Positions 1 to 12,755 are shown, counted from the stretch's first letter. The stretch: 64,000 nucleotides of DNA from Nymphaea colorata (GCF_008831285.2 NC_045147.1:15480854-15544853), one strand, 5' to 3'. A program made the numbers and translations. The notes: generated by a model from the letters alone, not told the origin.

Positions 1-322
1 TTTCAGGTTTCCTCATTTTGCAAACAATCCTTCCTTTAATTCACAGCACCAGGTTCATATTTTCATGTATGCAAATATCTTTACGATGTTCCACTTTTCC
101 CTTACCTTGACAATATTAACATGACAGATGGACTAATAGTGCACACAATCATGGTTTAGATTTTGAAAAAATGGCCGTATAGCCTATATATTCAGTTGTC
201 ATAGTCTCAGAACTGTGTGAGCGTGTGCTAGTTTCCATTTTATGCATACAATGAAGATAAAGAAAAGTTATTTTAACCACTAAAAAATGTGTCCAAGTGC
301 ATGTGAAAGATAAAGAGGTTAC
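1..322 (-). other. Inner part of the last visible intron of the receptor kinase gene
   Basis: After the GTAACC donor at 322-321 no coding segment matching the expected kinase C-lobe is seen down to base 1. This stretch is therefore intron, and the terminal exon or exons lie to the left of the window. Confidence 0.7.
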
Positions 323-3300
323 ATGGTCTAGAAGGAGTACATCCTCCTCTTCTTCAAGTCGTGAGAGATCTATTGCACGTTGTCCAGTGACAAGTTCTAG
401 AAGTGTAATCCCATAGCCAAACACATCTGTCTTTTCCGATGATCTTCCTGTGCTTAAATATTCCGGAGCAATGTGACCCATTGTACCACGCACTTGCGTT
501 GTCACATGAGTGGAATTTGGATCAATCAGCTTTGCTAGCCCAAAGTCCCCAACCACTGCTTCATAATTTTCATCTAACAAAATATTAGCAGCTTTCAGAT
601 CACGATGTATAATTTTAGGATTGCAGTACTCATGCAGATATTCCATCCCATGAGCTGTTCCCTGGGCAATACGTTTCCTTGATGGCCAGTCCAAGACCTT
701 CTCCCCAGGTTTCAGATCTGTCTCATGCAATAAATAAAGTGAACGATAAAAAATCTAAATTTGCCAACATATCACAAGTAGTAGGCCAATAAATAACACA
801 ACTGCCAAGATTAATAATGACAACGTGACCTGAGCTGATTCAAGTCAAACCAAATAGTCAAGCAGATGATAAGATAAAGATCTTTTCACCAAAACCCCTT
901 AAAATAAACCTTGTCTATGAAATTTGAATGAATCTAAAAGATTTCACATTCACGTACATCACACAGCAATTAAGAGTCCAAATGGTCAGCCTTAAATTCA
1001 CCAAAATTTTACAAAAGTTGTTTAGATCGTAGCTAGACACTCATGATTTCATAACACAAGAGAGGGTTAAGTAGCTTAGGTGGTGCTTACTCTTAGAGAT
1101 AGGAAGATCAGCTGCCACAATCTATGCTTGCAGAAGGACAATGGAAGGACAAAAGAGGTACACAAAGTCACAGCCCAGAGTGAGAGGCATGAACTAATTG
1201 AATTCAATTAAATCCAGATTTACGAACATTACATGGGACGATAATGCCCTAGTTACATAAACAACGTAACAGACGAAGTTACAATCAAATCCATATTTGA
1301 AATGCATAACATGTGGGTCAAGATGAGAACTCAGTCTAAATTCAGCACGTCCTAACACTTAATATATGCATCCAAGTCCAAAAAATTTATGAAAATATCA
1401 GGCATGGACAAATTTTGTGAAACTTCCAAAATAAAGCAACACTCGGACATAGTTTAATTTAGTTTAGAAGGAGCTCTCTCTCAAAAAATTATCAAAAAGA
1501 GGACTATGATTCTTATAAAAGAAATATCCTCCTTTCCCAACATGCATAAGTATTTAAATAAATCAAAAATAAAAAATGCAACTTGTTCAATGTAAAGATA
1601 TCTGAAAGGATTTCAGATGCCTATTTGCATTAGCAAGGGAGAATGAAGACTAAACTGCAGTAAGAAAATTTTCAGTAACAAATTCCACAACGTACAGCCT
1701 AATGGATTAGAACATGCAGATTATACCAGTAAAGAAAAGCTACAACAACCAATGGCTAGGATACCTCGCAGACAATGAGCAACACTCAGGTTTTCCATGA
1801 ATGGATAAACCAAAATCCTTTCTGATGCCGTGATGCAGAAACCAATCAGTCTCAAAATATTTTTATGAGTTGCAACACTTATCAACTCCACCTCCCTAAG
1901 GAATGCAGCTTCACCAACAGGACTGTGGTATGCTGTCAAACGTTTTACTGCAACCTTCGTGTTATCTGAAAGGATGCCCTTGTAAACTTTTCCAAACCCA
2001 CCTTGACCAAGGACATTATTTTCGCTGAAATCGCCAGTTGCAAGCTGCAGTTCACGCCAAGAAAATTGCTTTATTTGACCAAAGGCAATTCTGTGTTCAT
2101 CCTCACCTAAATTTTCCAAATGAGTGTTAGAGATAAGGATGCATATGGTAAGACAGATACTGAATTGTTTCAAACAATGACTTGCTATAATATGAGCTGC
2201 TGATTCCTATCCATCATCATCCTATAAATAAGAAGAAAAACGTGCACAAAAATCCTCGTTATCTTTTTCACTAGGGCCAAAGAATCTTGTTTTGGCAGCA
2301 TCAATATCAGAGAGCTCATATTCTCAAGAAACACTTATTCCTGGATATCCAATGTATAAAACTGAAAAATGTAGAGAAATATCTTTAATAATTATTTAAT
2401 AAAATAGAAAAAGTAAGCCACTCAAAAAGGATAATATTTTCAAATAACCAGACTTTAACAGGAAGCAAACCCAGTTGAAAAATATTGAATTAGGTTTTTC
2501 ATAAACTAGCAACATTGTAATCCTCAATTTAGTTACATCCAAGTACTGAAATCGGAACAATCACAAAGCAAGTCTTCCACCACATTTAGCACAAATCAAA
2601 GCATATAACAATACTAGATTTCGACTGAAACAGGATCAAAATTAAATAATTATGTTTTGACAAGAAAAACAGTCATCTGTAGGCTCAACATTGTTTAGCA
2701 AATATTAGACAAAAAAACAAGGGTACAGCTTTTCATAAATAACTAAAGTTAGTATCAATGTGGCGTACCTGAGACATCAAAATATACGTCATGTTTCAAA
2801 GCACGTGCTTTGCAGTTCAAATAAATGAATACAACTCCAATGGAAAGCATAAGAATTATGCCTCCTCCAGCACCACCAATCACAAAACCACGATATCCCA
2901 AATTTGATGAATGTGAATCTACCAAATTGTTAAGTAGATAAATGCATCAGGACATCTTTAAGATAGAATAAGAAACAAGAATGGACAAACCCAATCACGG
3001 ATGAAATATACATGTGGTGATGGGAGAGCTCAAGAAACACTGTTGTGAGCTAAAGTTGCAATCGAGATGGTTTCCTGTAAAGCTGCAATAGACGGTGTAG
3101 ACAATATTAGTTTGTTGGACACAATGGTCTTTGAATCTATTTATTTCCACCTGCAAAGAACATAGCCTTTTACAAAATATACAAACATATAGTACATACA
3201 GAATAGATATATTTAAATTATATGTGCAAAATCTAGACACATATAGTACATATAAAATAAATATACTTCTATATTTACACATTTCTAGCAGTCTCATGCC

Positions 3301-4396
3301 TTTAAGGCACAGAATTTGTCAATTTGGAAATTGCAAGAACCACTAGGAATAACTTTATCAAAGTGCTCAAATTATAAGCACGAGGTATCAATCAATGTCT
3401 TCACAAACAGAAAAGAATCACCAAGGCTTTATTCAATGTAGACATGTAGCCTTAGGCAAAATAAAGTTTCATCAAATTGAGTATGACTTACTTATATTTA
3501 GCAACTGCAAAGAACCTCACAGGAATGGTCCCAGTGAAATTGTTGGAAGAAAAATCCCTATTAAACAAAACATGGTGAAAATGAAGGAAATGATGTTTTC
3601 ACTGGGAAAGAAAAAAATGAAAAAATTGGCATGAATAATGTATCTGTTAAGGAAGAACTGAAGAATCATGCTACTAGACAAGTTACTCAAAGCAATGCTG
3701 TCAGCTCAACATTAGCAAAGGAGTTGGCTAAATAATAAATAATGCCTTACACTTCTTTCAGCCCTAGATTGTTTGCAATCGAGTCTGGAATTTCTCCAGT
3801 TAATTGATTATTGCTGATTACCCTGCATGCAAGTAACCCCCAAATTCAACTGAAACCAGAAGATGAAGGGATATGAAACAAGTTATCATGTACAAAGCAG
3901 CTTCGAAAAGGTGAATTGCTTTTTAGATGAAGCCTGCACAACCTTCCAGATTTATATCTCTATTCCAGAAGCCTATATATAGGAAAATTGAAATATGCAT
4001 ATTGAGATGATGCATATATTGCATACTTCTTTTATGACAGGGTCTGCCTGTATATGTACACACACACATAGAATATACGGTTTGGCAGTTTCAGAGCCAG
4101 GTGCGGACTTGTGTGTGCAGTTGTACATGTGGACCCACACAATTTAGTTTACTCATATATTAGTTTCCTCAAATAATTTAACTTATTACATATTGGTGTC
4201 CCTTAAAATCTAGAATTTTTCCTCGGATCTTATATATTGGTGCCCCTCAGCCACAAAATTTTGGCTCCACCACTGGAGATTGGTCACTTTCTATTACAAA
4301 CTAATCCATACATTTAAAGCTTAAGTGTTTGACATGTTTTAAACCTAACCCTCAGTTTTGACATATTTTCTCTTCTTCTAAATCGGCTAAAAGGTC

Positions 4397-4471
<75 letters not shown>

Positions 4472-4799
4472 TCAACATCTAGAAATTTTCACCTTTTTGG
4501 TGCATTTTTTCCATAAATCCAATACAGATGGTTTCCAAATGTTCTAAAAACTGATGCACATATTACCTGTAACTTTCATGTCTAGACAGATTGTACAATC
4601 CAAAAAACAGACCATTAACTTTTAAATGCTTATACAATCCAATCTATGCATAAAAAAAAGTATAACATGCCAATTTCTATGTTTTTAGACAAGTAGATCA
4701 CGTACATATTGTTAGATTTGTGAAAAAACATTTATAAGAGCAAGTTGTTGAGGTACTTTGTACATTATGGACTGCACATGTATGTATATGTATTGTGTC

Positions 4800-4862
<63 letters not shown>

Positions 4863-7800
4863 GAAGACTCAAATCTGCTGTATGCCAGATGTTGATAGCT
4901 AAAAATTAAAAATTTGTCATTGAAAACACCATAACCGGATGTTGCCAATGGCTAAAAATTAACATTCGCCATTGGAGACACCATAAATGATTACTAAAGG
5001 CACCATGATCCGTTGTTCCATAAACCATCCTTGTTGCTCCTGTGCAATTTTTTTTAACAACAGATTTTAAATTTAGCCATCCGGCATACTCACATACATA
5101 CAAACATATTATAAATGTATATATATATACGTTCTGGACGTTGCCGGATAGTTAAAATTTAAAATTTTGTTGCTAAAAACCAGTCATTAAATTGGTATTA
5201 GCCATGGATTATAATATAGCGATGGTTTATGGTAGCTTTAGAAAGTCTATGGCTTTTTTAGCAAAAAATTTTTAAAATTTAGTCATTCAGCAACTATCTT
5301 CTGGCACATGGCAGAAATGAATTTTCCTATATATATATATACAAAAAGCGCGTTATTTAAAAAAAAACGCGAAAAAAATGTGACAAAATGAGATGTCATT
5401 TTAAACTTTAAAAAACGTGTTTTTTAAACGTTAAAAACGAAAAAAAAAACACGTTTTTAACGCGTTTTTTTTCACTTTTTTTTCATTGTTTTCATTTTTT
5501 TAATGCCAAACAATTTTTTCCATTTTCTATTTTTTATTTGTTGCAAATATACTTATCTTGTGATGTTTGTGTTATTATTTTCTCACTTATTTTATTTTTC
5601 CCTAATTTTTAATTTTAATTTTTTTTAAAAAAATACCGTTTTTTTCCTTTTTTTCTCATATTTTTCAAGCCCTCGATATGATACCCGAGAAAAACCTCAT
5701 TGTTTAAAACTCTGAGACGTTATTTGTATAGACACACACACACATATTTATAATCGAACCCTCATCAGTGAGACAAGCAATATCTCAAAGGCGCTCCTAT
5801 ATCTTGAAATTTTTCATGCAAATCATTGAGGTTGAGGTAATAAAAATGAAAATGCAACTTGAACTGGTTCAAGATACGCTAACAGCTAATAGGTACATAA
5901 CCGGGTGCCCTGCACCCCCAAAGGTAATCTTCTAACTGGAGGGTAGGAAACAAAAAAGATGTTCAAGTGCCCCAGAAGCAAGTACACGTGCGTGTTCAAC
6001 ATATGAGGTGTATTAAGAAAACACTATCAAGTAACTTTTGTTCCACCTTGTTTCAGAAGGATAGCAATCAATCTGTGAGTGGATGATTATTTTTGGGCAG
6101 ATACTAGATCAGCTGCAACATGAATGGTTATCTGATCCCCCTAAAGAAGGTAATCTGAAACTTAACTTATTTATGTTAAGACCTTTAATTTCGTAATTTG
6201 TCAACAAAAACTTACAACAATGATGTCAAGCATCTTCATCAAAGTGGTCGACAAATTTGATCTCAAAAGAAATTTTTGAATTTTGGGCACGTTTAGCATA
6301 TGAGGTACAATTTGAAGAGTCCCACAAGCATATTTGGTCATCCTTAGCTCCTTATCAGTTTGTTCTGTCGTTAATTGCTCTTGAAATATAAGCATTCTAA
6401 GGGAAGAGCCTGCATAATGCATTTCACAGTTTAATTCATTGTGTGGTTTCAAGATTCCATAGCATACTTACAGACGGCGCAGCTTAGAAAGCTGACCCCA
6501 TTTGCTCGGTAGAGGACCAGTGAAGCCATTGTTTGCCAGATTTAGGTACTCGAGTTGGGTTAAATCACCAAGGTAATCAGGCAATACACCAGATAGATTA
6601 TTGTTTTGTAATTCCCTGTCCAAACCAATAATTAAAAATTGGAGAAATCAGTATTTGCATGAAATTCCAAACTTTTGAACTATTAAGGACATGGTAGAGA
6701 TATTGCATTCCAAGGCAAAAGGGAAAAAGATTAATTTAACTAGAAGATTTTTGTTAACTACCTACTATTAACCATCTAACAGCTAAAAACAGAATAAAGC
6801 TTTCCAGATTCCACAGGCAAGTGTTCCACTAAACTAGCACACTTACATCATTATGAAGTATCCTCAAAAGGCAGAACGTTGAAAGCTAATTGGCAATATA
6901 AAAGATACAAATATGAACAAGAAACAACCTGCAAGTTGCAATATGTTGAGAAGTTCAATCTCAGTTAGCTTTGAGAATTGAGTTACAACCACAGCTAACT
7001 TCTGGAATAAGCGTACTTTAATTTTTGATCTCATACACCAGAATGCAATGTGGAAAAGCAACACTGATACCATTAATTGGAAGTCGAAGGTTAACTGTCA
7101 AACGAAACCTGTAAGAATTAGGAATGGGAAACAATCTAAGGACCTTTTTTGGGGAAGAAACAGGGATAACAAATTGTCCACAATAGGTGGACATTCCATC
7201 ATGTTATGCACATCAAGTGTTTTCATTTGAAAAACATAAAAATAAACCTTCTGTACATTGAAAATGCATGTAAGAGATGATACTTATAGAGATATTATAG
7301 ATCTACACGACATTGCTTTGTATCTGAACACACCTACCCTCAAGATAGGCATAATAATTAATATCCTTTGGGGTAAGAACATGCATGGTTTGAACCTGTT
7401 CCAGATCCATCATTTGGGGTAAGAAACCTACTTCCATTCGACTCATGTGAACCTTGCTGATCACGGATATATGGTATAATCAACATAGAGTAGTAAAAGT
7501 ATTATGACGATGAAAACAGCAAACGAATATCCAGAGAAACCAAAATCCAAATTCTGAGAATATAAAGCAATCAACAATAACTATAGTATCTGTTTGACAA
7601 GAATATATTAAGTTATAGCATTTAATCTTGAGAATTGTCCACATTCGCTTTTTTGGCGTTTGCATCAGAAAAAAAAAAGATAAACTAAAATATAATAAAG
7701 CAAAATTATGCAAGAAAGGACTATTCATGCCATTCTGAATTAGCATGTTGAAAATCCCATTGAACTTGTCTTAACAAATACCTTATAGCTACTCCATTGG

Positions 7801-10340
7801 TGTGTTTACCAAAACTGCCATTTCCCACATATTGAAAATTTCATCTACCTATGTAAGGCTAATATTCTTGGTCCAATATCTTGGCCTCATTAATGCTTAA
7901 TGATAATTCTACGATGCCATGATGCCACATTGGTTATGCTTCATGCTCATTTCCCATAGGAGGAATAACTAGTCGAGCATTCCAACAGTTGGAAGTGATA
8001 TTTCAAAAATATATGAGTTGACATGAATGAGCAGAAAAATGTAGACGCCGCAGCATATAAGGAAATATTATCTCTTAAATCATAGCAATTAATTATTATA
8101 GGTAGGCAGAAGAATCAGTTCATAAACCTTTCCAATTCCAGATTAAAGGAATGTCAATATAAATGGATATGCTTTAACGTTCTAGATACTTACAGACTAA
8201 CCAAGTGCTTCAGTTTAGTTATTGAAGGTGAAAAAGTTCCTGATAGTCCACTTGAAGACAGGCTCCTGCAACCAACATTCATTTATACTGTAAAATAAGC
8301 TATATAAAGCAGATTTCCACACTGGCCCAGAGTTTCGAGAGAAATGCAACAACACAGGCACACATATGTAGATTCTCTCTTTTTCTCTCTACATGCATGC
8401 ATACATACACAAGAAAGTTAGATTTGGTTAATATAAATATCAATGTTGTAAAAAAATGTCTACCAACGGTATATCGGTTTCCTCACCAATACGGCATGTC
8501 TGCTGATACTTGTTGGCCCACATCGCCCTATTTTTCAATTTTACGAATTTAAAAATATTTCAAAATAATTCAATTAATAAAACCGTGCATTGGCCAGTGA
8601 CAGAAATGCATGTAGGCTTGTGTGGGTAATTACCAACACAGAATCCACACAAGTTATTTCTTTATATATTGGTGCTGCATTGGCCAGTGGCAGAAACGCA
8701 TGTAGGCTTGTGTGGGTAATTACCAACGCAGAATCACACAAACTATTTTTTTATACATTGGTGCTGCATAGTCATTTGCTTATTTATATATTAGTGGCCA
8801 TCAGCCATTTTATTTATATTAGGAGGGTCTAAACGTTTTTGAAAGGTCTAGACTTTGATTACTATGTATTATTTATGCCCCCTTCCAAAAAATTCTGGTC
8901 CAACCACCGGCACAGCCCTTGTATTTGTTACAAATCTACTTATCTGTCGATGTTTGTGCTATTAGTTTCTCACTCATTTTATTTTTTCTTCATTTGTAGT
9001 TTTTTTAAAGTTTTTAAAAGTTTACCATATTTTTTCCTTATTTTTCTCATTTTTTTCAGGCTTGCAACGTTATCACAGATAATAAGATATGGTGCTTCAA
9101 AGTGCATCCACTCCATCAATAAAAACTCTACTTTTCATAAACAGTAAGTTTTTTCTTCATCAAACCACATATGATCTGCACACGTTTTTAGTAGAAAACA
9201 ACTTGTATATCACGTAATTGTGGCACAAACATGAATATCTTAAGAATCATTATAACTCACATAGTATCGATTTTGAAGAATTTAAGAGTACGTTTCAATA
9301 TGTAAAAATCATTAAATAAGGTATAAATCATTCTTATTAATAAAAGATGCTGAATCACATATTAGGTCGTGTTGCAATAGCGTAGCTTCTAGCTATTGTT
9401 TATGCAACGCATGGGTTTAAGTATTTGAGGAGCACCACAGTGCGTGTGACTGCGTGTGCATGTGCGTGTCTGTGCAGGTGAGAGAAAAAGAAATAATGCA
9501 TAGTGGGAACGGAAGTCACGGAAACTACTAAAAATAAGTGCAACGTCGTGAACAGAAACAACTTACAAGGATGTTACGTGGCCGTCGGTGCAGGTCACAT
9601 GGGACCAACTAAAGCAAGGCGTCACCATATGGTAGTCCCAGTCAGGAATCTTATTGCTCGAGTCATTCAGCGCCCACCGCAGTTGAACTAAAGCTTCACC
9701 TGCCATGCACCACGCATCAGAATCAACCAAAATGAAAATCTTCCACCAATACAAGCACAATCACCATTCACATGGTTCTCAAGATAAACAGCGTTCCTTG
9801 ATACGAAGAGCTAACGTTTTAACTGAAGGATCTCTAGAAGGCCTTTTACTAATCTTCGTGCTTTAAATATGAGTAAGTAAAAATGACAGCAAGAGTTCCC
9901 GTTAAAGATTATCGCTCGAAATTGGGTTCCACTACTCGAATCCGACTATGAAGTACTGACATGGGTAATGGCTACTCTCCCCCTATCGAAGACCAAACAA
10001 TGGGAACCGCCATAATACAAAGCTGTGAAGATAACGTCCTTCGTGCTTGCTACCAGCTCTTGGGGCCGGGGACCGCTACTACAGCTGTAGCAGCTAATCT
10101 AGAAGAAGCAAGCAACGAGACAGAGATTACGGCAAGCGGCTGAGACACATACTCGGCGGAACTGTTCAGTTTTCCGGAGCCTGTACCTTCAATGTCCGGC
10201 ACAGCCGACGGGTCGATGAAGCCTGCTTCCCCGAGTAGAAGCAGCACCAGCCAAATCACTGTTGACGCTGCCTGAAATCCCTTGCGCCGTATAAAAGTTT
10301 CTGTGCCCTCCCCAAGAATGGGTGCATCTCGTAGTATCAT
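1..10340 (-). CDS. LRR receptor-like serine/threonine kinase (LRR-II subfamily, At5g63710-like), 3' end outside window
   Basis: Membrane receptor kinase; ligand unknown. Exons: 10340-10187, 9699-9567, 8265-8194, 6615-6472, 3822-3751, 3557-3492, 3082-3012, 2918-2769, 2106-1765, 717-323; phases agree at every junction, giving 533 codons. The last donor (322-321) opens an intron that runs off the left edge, so roughly the last 80 residues are missing. Order: a 20-residue N-terminal tail before the hydrophobic signal segment (about 21-40), an LRRNT domain with the [10 protein letters not shown] cysteine pair, five 24-residue LRRs (about 96-225), a membrane helix (about 248-271), then the kinase. 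Kinase motifs: GQGGFG near 321, the VAVK lysine near 342, HRDLK near 441 (RD kinase), DFGLAK and [10 protein letters not shown]. The N-terminal tail and the kinase motif [16 protein letters not shown] favour At5g63710 over the SERK and NIK genes. Introns 2 and 4 are filled with repeats. Divergent from the YbaK-domain gene. Confidence 0.94.
4404..4467. repeat. (TA)n microsatellite in receptor-kinase intron 4
   Basis: An uninterrupted run of about 32 TA units inside the 2.65-kb intron 6471-3823. It is likely to vary in length between individuals and is a useful marker position. Confidence 0.95.
4800..4862. repeat. Compound (GT)n(TA)n(GA)n microsatellite
   Basis: Three dinucleotide tracts follow one another directly: GT to about 4816, TA to about 4840, then AG to 4862. 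They sit directly next to the inverted-repeat elements at 4881-5306 within receptor-kinase intron 4. Confidence 0.9.
4881..5306. mobile_element. Two adjacent, related MITE-like inverted-repeat elements
   Basis: Element A (4881-5089) begins TATGCCAGAT and ends with the complement of GTATGCCGGAT; both arms continue into a GCTAAA(A/T)TTAAA core. It also contains an internal direct duplication of about 50 bases ending in ACACCATAA (4884-4933 and 4934-4986). Element B (5142-5306) has arms starting GCCGGATAGTTAAAATTTAAA and their imperfect complement. No coding capacity is present. The sequence shows the inverted repeats directly; calling them Mutator-like or other MITEs is inference because no clean target duplication was found. 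They lie in receptor-kinase intron 4. Confidence 0.55.
5341..5485. repeat. A/T-rich hairpin-forming segment with CGTTAAAAACG arms
   Basis: A run of A and T punctuated by CG steps (GCGCG, AACGCG, AACGTG). The word CGTTAAAAACG is followed after a short A-rich gap by its exact complement CGTTTTTAACG, and CGCG-bearing ends flank it. It can form a strong hairpin. It is intronic and non-coding, possibly a degraded transposon end. Confidence 0.55.
5535..5690 (+). repeat. Dispersed direct repeat, copy 1 (T-rich), receptor-kinase intron 4
   Basis: It aligns along its length with 8925-9080 in intron 2 of the same gene, in the same orientation. Shared words include CTTATCT, GATGTTTGTG, TATT, TTTCTCAC, TTTTATTTTT and TTTTTCTCAT, then a run ending in CAAGCCC or CAGGCTT. 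The copies are diverged with several indels. No coding capacity. Probably a fragment of a dispersed transposon. Confidence 0.6.
8587..8765. repeat. Two-copy 90-bp tandem duplication in receptor-kinase intron 2
   Basis: Unit 1 (8587-8676) and unit 2 (8677-8765) both start GCATTGGCCAGTG and contain CATGTAGGCTTGTGTGGG and ATTGGTGCT. Only a few substitutions and one or two indels separate them, so the duplication is fairly recent. Confidence 0.9.
8925..9080 (+). repeat. Dispersed direct repeat, copy 2, receptor-kinase intron 2
   Basis: Partner of 5535-5690 in intron 4 of the same gene and in the same orientation. Just upstream (8880-8912) is a degenerate CCCCTTCCAAAAAATTCTGG tail of the kind found at ends of plant hAT-like elements. 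That suggests a transposon remnant. Confidence 0.55.
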
Positions 10341-11556
10341 GTCTCCGTTCTTCTCGGTCGAGCTTTCTGGATGTTCCTTCGTTGAAGTGGACGCAAAGCT
10401 TCCAGTCGAAGCTGCGGACTGTGGGTACGTTTTCGGTCAACAATAAAGGGAAGGCGGAGATCTAAGGCGCTGGGAGATTCCTGATGACGATAGGATAAAA
10501 GGGGAATAAAGGGCACAGACCCATACCCCAACCCAACGCAGAGAGGCATCCATTTGGAAGTGTGGTGCAGAGTCAAGCGGGTCGCTTCCAGTGTATAATC
10601 AGAAGGGTACTTGGAATAACTTTGAAGTATGAACCTCCATGAAAAAATCGACCTCTCTCTCTCTCTTTTACAAAGCGAAGGGGACATTCAAACGAAGAAA
10701 GGGAGTGGGGAAGTGGGGATGTGGCTACCGGCGAGAGCCGACTGCATCCGATACTCCCCTGGTCCCGTAGAACAGGATTCATTCCCTCCACAGTCCCACC
10801 GACCCACTGTACCGTGATTGACCGGCGATGGACGGAAATTTATCAGGCCCACCGGCTTCCTTGTGCATTGTTCTAGAGAAGGGTGGTAGATTTCAGATGG
10901 TACCCATGATTCGCAATGGCTCGTTTTCTTCGCGTCTCGTTAGTATTCAAGGACAGATGGATGCGCAAACAATCTTCCATTTAGGCAAGAGAGACGAATC
11001 ACGTCGTTCTCGGCGACCCTGCGTATGATCAGAGGGAAGTGGGTAATAACTGAATTGGACGAAAATAATTAATGGGAGTGCATAAGAGGAGGCAACATTC
11101 TCCCCAAAACCCTACTTCAGTCGGAAAGGGCAATATCAAACTCTTTTGTCCCAATTTCTTTCAATCTCTAACATATTCATTAATTTTACAGTAGATACTG
11201 ACAAGGATCTCATCTATAAAGGATTAAGTTCTAAATATACATCAAAATTTGGATGATCGTATGCTTGGCATACGTTTTTCTACCATTATGCTGCTCCTGA
11301 AGGTGGACTATGGGGATTCTACATGTCATGATCTCCTAAGTTGGAGGAATTGCTCTCAATCCACTGTTTTGTGCCCATATAGTATACATTGCAAACAAGT
11401 TGTCCCACTAGGAGCTCATGAATCTGTCTTATTTAGAGTAAATTCATATACAGTATACATAACAAACAAGTTGTATTCATGTCTTAATATTTATAGTAGA
11501 TTCACGGGATACTATAGCCCAACTCTTGAGATAGATTTGTAGAACAACAAGAGAGT

Positions 11557-11714
11557 GTTTGGATGACAACCCTTCAAAACCTTGTTAATATGAAACCAGG
11601 TTTTTTGGAAACCTGGTTTTCTAAACCAGGTTTTTAGCTGTTTGGATGACAACAGGAAAACCAGGCTTTTACTTTTTAAACCTGGTTTTTGTTTGGATGA
11701 CAAAAACCAGGTTT
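11557..11714. repeat. Cluster of AAACCWGGTTT palindromes with three GTTTGGATGACAA words
   Basis: The odd palindrome AAACC(A/T)GGTTT occurs exactly at 11593, 11609, 11623, 11678 and 11704, with a sixth copy near 11658 carrying one change. Interleaved with it are three direct copies of GTTTGGATGACAA at 11557, 11640 and 11691. The block looks like a small internally repeated transposon or a binding-site array; which one is not settled by sequence. Confidence 0.85.
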
Positions 11715-12615
11715 TTGATTAATTTTTTAGAAATATCAAATTCAAATGAATATTGAATACAGTTAATGGTAGTTGAACAAATGCACACACTCAAACTTGA
11801 TCCACAACCATTGTGCATAATACAATTACAAGGTAGCGTTTGCATGAAATCACAACTTCAACTATTTAACGACATGAATGGAATGAAAAAAAAAACTTTG
11901 CAAACCCAAAAAACAAAGATAGTAAATAAAAACAACTATTTCACTATTATTTTATTTAAATGTATATAGTTACATATATTTTGTTATAATTAATGATATT
12001 TCTATTTTGTTAAAAATATATTTTTACTCCAATCAATCGAGCCTCTGCTGCAGCTTCTTATCAGGTCGAACCAAGGCAAGCCCAATGCCCAGCCATACAT
12101 TAAGATGCTAAATTATGGCTCATAAAAGGACTTAATTCTTAGAACTTATGGGGAAAAAATCACCCTTTCTTTTTTCACTTAATCACCATATGGATCCCTC
12201 AAGAAAAGCAGAGAATATTTTTCCTCCTCCACAAACAAAAGAGGAGAAAAGTAAAGAGAGATAAAGGTAGAGGAATCATAAAAACCACTTAATGGCATGT
12301 AAAAGCAGCCAAATCAATGGCTCGAAGCAGCCAACAGCACTAGAATCCACAATCCTATCACAGCAAAGATGTAACAGTTGCTTTAGGAATGTCAATTTAG
12401 CATATTCAGATGGGATGTATGACCAAACTACTTTAAAAGATTCAGATATTGAAAAAGAATAATATTTGGTTGAGAAATTATATCAAATTCAGATTTAAGA
12501 AACGACATGCGGTCAGATGAGGTTTTAAATAAATCTCATTTCGGATCCCGATTCAATTTTAAATAAATATCTTGTATCCAATATCCGTCTACTTGAAAAG
12601 TCGGTCAGTAATGTT

Positions 12616-12755
12616 CAGTGGCGGAGACAAAAAACTTGGCTGGAGGGGTAATCATTTAAAAATACTCATATTTAGTGGGACATTTATATAAATATATATA
12701 AAGATACTCATTTAAAAATAAAGAAATTTTAAGAGACCATGTAGCTCCGCCATTG
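12616..12755. mobile_element. hAT-like MITE (140 bp) with CAGTGGCGGAG ends
   Basis: It begins CAGTGGCGGAG and ends CTCCGCCATTG, an imperfect terminal inverted repeat of the type seen in plant hAT (Tip100-like) elements. Flanking 8-mers GTAATGTT (12608-12615) and GTAATGCT (12756-12763) agree at 7 of 8 positions, fitting an 8-bp hAT target duplication. The interior is AT-rich without an open frame, so the element is non-autonomous. Confidence 0.8.
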
